This document shows positions 11,201 through 20,200 of a stretch of 64,000 nucleotides of DNA, in pieces. Numbering within the stretch: position 1 is the stretch's first letter; each line of letters begins with the position of its first letter. This DNA comes from Catonia carolina (taxonomy: Eukaryota > Arthropoda > Insecta > Hemiptera > Achilidae). The notes below the pieces were generated by a model. The model saw only the letters and a program-made list of their open reading frames with translations. It made no database searches and was not told the origin of the DNA. The DNA lies in NCBI GenBank assembly GCA_035578175.1, contig JAQMRL010000006.1:23099506-23163505 (forward strand). The letters run 5' to 3'. The position numbers and the translations under genes are program-made.

Positions 11201-14200
11201 ACAATATTTTCGTCATAGTAAGTTCAGATATATTAAAGTGTACAAAGGATAATATATATGTTCAGATTACTGAAGGTTTTGGATTGCCAAGGGTTTGAAT
11301 TACGATAACCTAACTGTAAATTGGTGTCCTACTTTTCCAAATTTTAAGTAGAACCTTAAGGATTATTTATATCTTAGAATAATGACGTATTTGATCTTGT
11401 GTATGTTCCTTCATAAAAAGTTATTCTTAATAAACAATCATTTCTTTGTAGAGCAGTATTATTTAACTTAGACATTTTTATAACAACAGTTCTTTTAATT
11501 ATGAGCAGGTGCCAATGATTCCCAATGGGTTGACATTGTTGAAACTGAGTTACGGCATATTCTAGATCCAAAGTTACATCACAGTGTTGCCAATTCAACA
11601 CTAAGTGAAAGCATTTCATCAGTCACACCACCTTTGCCTCCTTTATCACCAGGTGGATCATCAGATGATACTGGGCCAACATATAAGCATAAAGGGTTTG
11701 TATAATAAATGTTTTTCTTTTTTTAAACGTTTGACTATTATGTTTACTAACTGGATTTATATTCTAAAACTCCCACATTGTTTTTCCATCTATTTGACTT
11801 TTGTAGAAACAAATTAGTGAAATAAGAATACATTTAATATGTTTAATCAAAATTGAAATTTATTTATTTATTTTATTTATTTATTTGTTTTATTTAGTTA
11901 AACATAATACAATTATTGCTAAACTAACCTATTTACAATATTTTTAACTAAATATACATACACAAAAAATCTTCTTCACGAAGAGTTCTGTCCGCGCATA
12001 GGAGTAAACAAAAAAATTATTTAGACAAATTTATATATACTAATAACTGCTACAAAAACTACTATTATAAAATCTAAAAAGGGTACAAGAAATACATTAA
12101 ACATTTTTTGTTAAAAGCATTAAAATAAATGATAAACACCATTAAATTTATATAAAAAAAGTTATAATAAAATTTTTAAACATTACCTTAGATTATGTAC
12201 AATTGTATTAATAGAGAAAAAACTTCTTTTTTCAATAACTAAAACTACTTTATAATAATTTTAGGGAATACATGTGTATATTTTTACTTATGAGAATTAA
12301 TTCAATTAATGAGCACAGAAACATACCTAAATATATAAATATATACCTACATCTAACCACCAGAAAACGGTAACAGAAAACACTTACCTTAAATTAAACC
12401 TTTAACTTACTTAAATAATGTGGCTGTTTATAATCCTACATAGGATATTTGATAAATTAATATGTTTAATGTGCTTAAAAAGCATCATTTCATGGTTTAT
12501 CATGTCTGTTTTTGAGGATAGGCCAAATAGAAATCATGTTGTCTCTAACAGAAAATTAGAACGAGCAGGGTTAGGTTGTCAAAGAACAGAGAAACACAGT
12601 GGGGAGGATGGAATAAGTCACATGAGCGAGAGTGAGTCAGAAAACTGAACAATTCTGAAAACCATAGCTGTTATGTTTTTAAACAAAGCAAATAAACTGT
12701 ATTTATTTGAATAACTTTGTATGTTCAGGATCCATACTGTATCAATAACATTCATACAGCAAGTAGCTGCTAGGAACTTTATTCAAAAATTTTGTATAAA
12801 CAATGTTATTCTATTAAATTTTTTTTTTTGAATAAAAATTATTCGATTATGAAAACTGTTCATTTGTCCCATGACTAGCCTGTATATTAACCTTGTGCGA
12901 CTAATAGGTTTTAGAGTATTAACTCCGAAAATAACTCCGAATATTAACTTCGAAAACTAATTCCAAGATTGCGCCAATAGACTTGGCTTTTTTTAGCCAT
13001 CTTTTATTCAGAAAATTTAAAATTTTATGAGACATTAAGAAAACTTCGAGAGATGTTTAAAAAAAACAAACATGAAACTCCGTATTTTTTTACACCAGTG
13101 AATTTACGAAAAATTTGTTGTAATTTATGCAAAGTCGTGCATTTTTGTCAAAATTGGGCAATAAACTTTTTTAATTTTTATTTGTTTTTAGTCTGGTAAT
13201 ATAGAAAAATATCTAGCGAAAAATTTGATATATCAAACGCCCTCGCTTACCACTTTATATGGCTATTCAAGCTATGTAAGTCAAGTAAAATATGGATTCT
13301 GCGGTAAAATACAGGCAGAAAAAATTTCTGTCTTTGAGCTGATGTCATTGATCCATTTCTACAGTTATTTATATGACGTTTGTTATTATATGAAAGCACG
13401 GAATTTTGTGAACACCTGCATGTAGAAAAAAAAATTATATAACAAATTATAATTATATAAGTTATATATTAGAACACTTTAGTTTCATTGTGAAGAATGT
13501 CTGAAAATAGGCTATTCTACAAATTTCAGAGCGTTTATTCCATTTTACAGGTCGTATTCAATTCAACTGGTTTTTGCTATAAAAGCAAGGTTGAACAATA
13601 TACCTACTTTTATCATTCAAGCTTTTAAACGCGGTTATAACTCTATTTTTAAATAAGATATGGCCTTTATGATTTTTGGTTGTCGAGACTAAGTCTTGTC
13701 CCATCAAGTCCAGGTGAAAGAGGAAATTACCAAAGTATTAACCTTCATGATGAAACGTAAATCAACCTCTCATTGATTTTTTTTTAACACACTACACTTG
13801 TTGCTTACATACCTTAGTTCTCTTACTTTTTTTTCTTAAGAGATGAGATATAGACATAAAGGATTGCATATCAAGTTACCATCTATGGATCACAATTCCA
13901 GCGTCATAACGATGTACTTCAATACTGTATAATCAAACAGACTTTGAAATCCGATGTGCATTCTTGTTGTTATAGACCATTTAGGTAAAAGTTTAAAATG
14001 TTTTAATATGATTTCAGGTTGGGTTATGGTTTGAAAAATGAGTACAAAGGCAGGGGAAATGGACCAAGAGGAACATGGAGTGGCCGCCCTACCAAAGATA
14101 AAACACCTCATCATAGACATGGTCATTCAAAAAGAGAAACACCATCCTCTAAATTACCTCCAAGTAAGTACTTATTTCTTTTACCTTAGAGGTTATTTGT

Positions 14201-17200
14201 TATTTTTATTAAACATTTTTATTTTGTAAAAATTCAGTTATATTCTCATGTTGTTTAGGTCAACAGCCGAAATGCTGGTAGTTTGAACATCTAGAGGTTT
14301 TACTTAGTAAAACGAGGAGTGAGGAAGTTTACCATTGCCTTCCTCACTGAGTACAAAAGTAGCATATGCTTATCAGCATGCCAGGCCCTCTGAAAGGCAT
14401 CTAATCTGCACCCTGCAAATGACAACTTCACTTCATTCACCTCAGGGTCTGTCTGTATAATGAAATTCATTACTTTTAGAGGAGATAACTCTGACTTGTG
14501 TCTTTTACACATCTACCTCTTCTGTTCTTAAATAGTTCAGTCATATAATTGGCTGACCATATGATAAGAAACAGAACTATTTTTTATAGCCCTGGAACTA
14601 GCAGATTGAGTGCAAATAATTTAACACTCCATCTGCCTGTTATGGGCAAATATCCTCATATAGAATCTATTTACTTATTTTTATTTTGGATTTATTATAT
14701 CCTCACATGTGAACAACTGTAACAAAACAAAAGAATCGGTCCCTGCAGAAAGATGCTAAGTTATTTTTTATAAGGTTATGAGTTGTCTTAAAATGGATTC
14801 TATAATATATAATGAATACAATGTTCAATGCATAGAAGTTCATAGCCTAATGCTCCTTTGGTATTATTTTGACCTCTTAAAATTTTCAATCCATGCAAAA
14901 ATGTTTTTAGTCTGTGACATAGAACATTTTTTCATGGAGTGGTGAGTCAGTTACATAAAAGTTAGGTAAATGTTCATGACTTAGAATATTTTAGCAGTGA
15001 CCGATTCTTAGGACTTTTCTAAGTACTTAGTACTGCAATAGTTGTTATAATATGGGATGCATCATTGTGAGTTTCTAGGTTGATGGAGTTAGCTGCAGTA
15101 TTGTTGAATTGCATTTTCAACATGCTACTTCTATGATTACAGTAAAACTCTGCTTAACCGATTTATAGTTTATTTCACTGAACATTGTTCTTTACTTTAA
15201 CGAAGCTATACTGTATATTAAATGCTATACTGTGCGTACACACAATTTTAAATTGAGTAATCACCAAATTATAAAACAGTCCTGCTTTTTCTGCTGGTTC
15301 TTTTAAAATGTTGATTTGTTCTATTGCTGTTTCCATGTTCCTAGAAATGATTACTAGGTTGTCTACAAAAGCAAGACAGTTTATGTTGGCACCCCTATTT
15401 ATACATGAACAATTTTTTTCTAGGAAAGTATTTATTTTACTTTTTATTTTTTTAGCAATAATGTGTAGCAGCCTTGAGCTGGACTCAATGTTAGACGAGA
15501 ACAATTCAAGTGATGAAATGAGTACAACAGTTGATACTGCTGATACAAGAGCGATACGAAAACAATTGGAGGGACTTGAGAATATGTATTCAGAGGTGAG
15601 TATTTTATTCTAAAATTAATTTTTCTGCTACTTAAATATATTGTTAAAATATTTAGAAACAACTATATGAATTGTTTGGTTGTGTTGCTACAACCTAATG
15701 TTAGATCGCCTTAAATGAAAATTCGTTCACTAGAAAAGATTCTTTTTCTTCAGGTGCCTATTCGATTTGAATGTTGGTGACCATCATAGCAATTCTTACT
15801 TTGTTTGTTAAACTGCGAAATAGCTCTTCTGAGCTCTTTCCAAACCAAATTCGCAGATTTCAAAGCCATGACACCTTTCTTCTGCCTGGTCCATGCTTTT
15901 CATATATTTTTCTCTGCAGAATGGCATGTAGAAAAGATTAGGAGAGTAAATTTACTATTATTAAGCTACAATAGAAAAACGTGTTTTTTCCTGTAATTAT
16001 AGGCAATTATAGGCAAACATTAGACAAAAGCCACCATTGGTAGAATTTTTCCACGAGCTCCTCTTGTTTTTACAATAGGTCTCCAAACATGCCTATTTTT
16101 CATCTATATAATGCAAAATTCTCAGGAAATTAACCAGAGCTACAGATGTGATCTTTTGAAAAAGCAATCTTCAGTATTCAGTGTCTATAGGGAAATTATG
16201 AAATCCGTAACGCTTCACTCATCAACCTTCGATCTACCATTTTGAAAAATTTCCAACCATTATCACGCCGGCTAAACTGTAAGATGACTGATGAGCTCAA
16301 AATAATCTCATACCAACTTGAACACCTCCTGACACAAAGGATTCATGAAAATCGGAAACATACTTACTGTACCGTCCACAGCATCTCTTGAACTATTTAA
16401 CTCCCAGTACAGAAAAATATAATGGTAGATGTATTAGTAATGGTAGATTACTGTTTTTTTCAGGTTTTAAAATTACTGGGTGTCAAAAAGCAAACACCAG
16501 GAGGGAAATACCAAGCATCTGATCCAAGAATACATAAGCGAAGATTGTATGGAAGCCTTTCTTCATTGCCCAGTTCTGTTAGCTCAAGACCAATCAGGCA
16601 TAATGACAAAAGAAGACATGATGACAGGAAAAAAGTTAAAGATGTTAAGGTGAGTCATTATAGCTTTACAGCCTAATCTTTTGAAAATCCTAATTATAAT
16701 TACCATTTTGTTCTGTTTATATTTAACCAACTGCCCATCCGGGTTCACCCGGGCATAATTTTGTTTTATTTCGATAATTTTTAAATTAGCGTTGTAGAAA
16801 TCAAAAATAAAATTTTCTGATTAGGAGAAATCTGATGATATACATTGGATATCTCCACCAAGTTTCAGCCATCTACCTTGTCTGGAACTTAATATTAAAA
16901 AGAAAGTGGTTTAAGGTTGAACACTGTTTTCAACCCCTAACGAGTAAATTTTTGTACTCATTAAGGGGCAATTTTTTTAGGTGCACTATAGGTAATATCT
17001 CCAACAAGTTTTAGCCATCTAGTTCGTCTGTAACTGAGTAAACTGAAAGTATCAGTTCAAGAGTTGAACACGCTTATTGTATTTAGTGTATTTGAAAGCA
17101 GGTTGTGTAAAGAAAGACACGGTGAGTAGATTTCACTACTACTTAGACCCGTGGTCTTCAACACGCGGCCCGCGGGCCGCTTGCGGCCCGCCGTCTATAT

Positions 17201-20200
17201 TTTTGTGGCCCGCCGAATGATTTTGTTTCCAAACAAATAGGAGGACATTGCAGCACTGAAGTTGGCCAATCGCTTCGGCCGTAGTAGGGAATTCGTTAAG
17301 TGGCAGAGCACGTGTGGCAACCCTGACGCTCAAGGTCACTTGTAGCATCGCAACCCGCGCCAGTGACACTGTCTCAGTCTGTTGTCTGCTCGCAAGTGAA
17401 TGTTTGTTTATGTATAGTCGTTTAGTGAATAATGGCGTCGTGTAAGAAACGGAAGATTACCGATGAGTGCCGAGTGTTTCAAGAAAAGTGGACTGATCTA
17501 TACTTCTTTGTAAATATAAAAAACAAACCAGTTTGTTTAGTTTGTAATGAGTCTGTCTCCGTAATGAAAGAGTTCAATTTAAAGCGGCATTATGACACAA
17601 AGCACTCTTTCAAGATGGACGCAGTACAAGGTCAGTTTAGATTGGATAAGGTGCGAGATTTAAGGAAAAAACTCGAGAATCAACAATTTACGTTTGCTCG
17701 GCAAAACGCCGAAAGTGAATTAAGTGTTAAAGTTAGCTACATCATTTCTGAACAAATTGCTAAGCAATCAAAGCCATTCACAGATGGCGAGTTTGTAAAG
17801 CAGTGTATGGAGTCGGCAGCTGAAATCCTATGCCCGACACAAAAACATTTGTTTTCAAAGGTTAGTTTATCTGGGGTCACAGTTGCCAGAAGAATTGAGG
17901 AGCTATCTCAGGATATTGAAATCTCACTTAAAGACCGTGCTTCAAAGTTCGTTTTTTATTCAGTAGCGCTTGATGAAAGCACTGATGTTACAGATACAGC
18001 TCAGTTAGCCATTTTTATTAGAGGAATCGATCAAAATTTCTCTATTACCGAGGAAATGGCAGCACTATTTCCAATGAAAGGCACTACTAAAGGCACTGAT
18101 ATTTACAAGGCTTTGACTTCAACTTTAAACCGGTTTGGCCTAAATCTGGATAACTTGAGCGGCGTTGTAACTGATGGGGCCCCAGCAATGACGGGAAAGA
18201 ATGAAGGTGTTGTAGCTCTGATTAGAAAAGATGCGAATGAAAATAAAGAGTTCATACAATACCATTGCATTATCCATCAAGAAAATTTGTGTGCAAAAAG
18301 TGTTTGTTTCAAAGATGTCATTAAAGATGTGGCTAAAATTGTGAATTTTATTAGATCACAAGGACTGAACCACAGAGAATTCCAAACCTTCCTTAGGGAG
18401 ATGAATGCAGAGTATGGTGATGTAATTTATTACACAGAGATTCGTTGGCTCAGTCGAGGAAAGGTTTTAAAAAGGGTTTTTGATTTGAAAGAAGAAATCT
18501 ACATGTTCATGGAGAGTAAAGGAAAGGCAGTTCACTACTTCAAAGATCCCAGTTGGATGGCTGATTTTGGGTACCTAACGGATATTTCCATGCATCTCAA
18601 TGACTTGAATATTAGGCTACAAGGGAAGAATGCTATGATACACAACCTCTTTGATCAAGTTGAGGCGTTTGAGAGGAAACTTAGTTTGTGGAAGAATCAA
18701 GTACTACAGGGCGACTTCACACATTTTCCAACACTGTCACAATGTGAAGTTCAAAACAAAGAAAAGTTCAGTGAAGCACTCTCCATGTTACAACAAGAGT
18801 TTAGCAACAGGTTTTTAGACTTCGAGCAAAATAAAAATATGATGAAGCTTTTTTGTGCTCCTTTCAGTGTTAATGTGGAAGACTACTCCGGAAATATACA
18901 AATGGAACTTATTGACTTTCAGTGCAATAGCGATTTACAGGAGAAATTTAAAAACTTTGGACTTCTGGAGTTTTACTCATTGTATGTTGAAGGTGATCGA
19001 TATCCAGCAATCAGATCTCATGCTCTGGCCACAGCATCTCTTTTTGGCAGCACTTACATCTGTGAGCAGCTATTTTCAAGAATGAAGAACGTGAAATCGA
19101 AACTGAGAAACCGTATTTCTGACACTCATTTAGAGAATTCCCTTCGAATTTCCACATCTGACATAAAAGCCAATGTTGACAGATTAGTAAAAGAGAAACA
19201 ATGTCAAGTTTCTCACTGAACTACAAAAGTCACAAATTTGATGTTTTCAGCTTTATTTTGAGTTTTATAACATGTTTAAATATAAGTCAAGTAGGCCTAT
19301 ATTGTATTGAATATTGATGTTCAATGTAGTTATCAACAAATAAAATGTTATAACAAAGTCATGTCAATTATTTTAACCTGAGACAAAATTCACACACACA
19401 TATGTATATAATGTAAATATATGTATATAGACATGTATACGGGCCTATATATATGAGATTAATCAATGCGGCCCTCCAAGTCCTCCATGAAAATAATTTG
19501 GCCCTTAAATAATAAAAGGTTGAAGACCACTGACTTAGACAGTTTGGCTTGAAACATGATGTAGAGTTTATGTTTGTGTGCTTTGGAATTATTTGCTTAT
19601 ATATTTCAGAAAATAACATGGTGAACTGAAACTAAAATGTATTGATTTCTATTATATTTTAGAGTATTAACAAAAGGTTCCAGAGGCTGGAATCTCACGT
19701 TGTAACTCTTGCAAGAAGTGTGGCTCACTTATCTTCGGAGATGAGAACACAGCATCTTATGATCCAGGTAATTTATTATTACTGTTTTCTTTTAAAATTA
19801 CTGATAAGAAATATTAACATTTCAGAGAGACAATTTGCTCAAAGACAAATGTCCAAAAGAATGCTTGATACTATCAGTGAAATATTGGAGGTGATGTAGG
19901 TACTACTGAACAAGACATATTGTTGACGAAAATAGTGTCTTCTTTACATTAAGAGGACATGTTTCTTGTACTTAGAGTATTTTTATGTTTTTCACGAAAG
20001 AAGAAAACTGGTGGAAAAGATTTTTATTGGAGTAGGTGTATAGGGAAATTGACTAAATTATCAATACAGTAATATACAACATTTTTGTATTCTGTAACAT
20101 TGGCTATAATTATACGTTTGTTGTAAATTGTATGCTAAAGACGCAACCTTAAAAAATTTTGTTTACCAATTTTTATGAGAAAAATACAGAAAATCCCTAA

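Noticed and set aside
14038..14229. Open frame starting MSTKAGEMDQEEHGVAALP
   Set aside because: Wrong frame for exon e; the spliced frame LGYGLKNEYKGRGNG fits the neighbouring phases.
18855..19085. Second + strand frame inside the hAT transposase
   Set aside because: Overlaps the C-terminal part of the intact transposase in another frame and lacks any domain.
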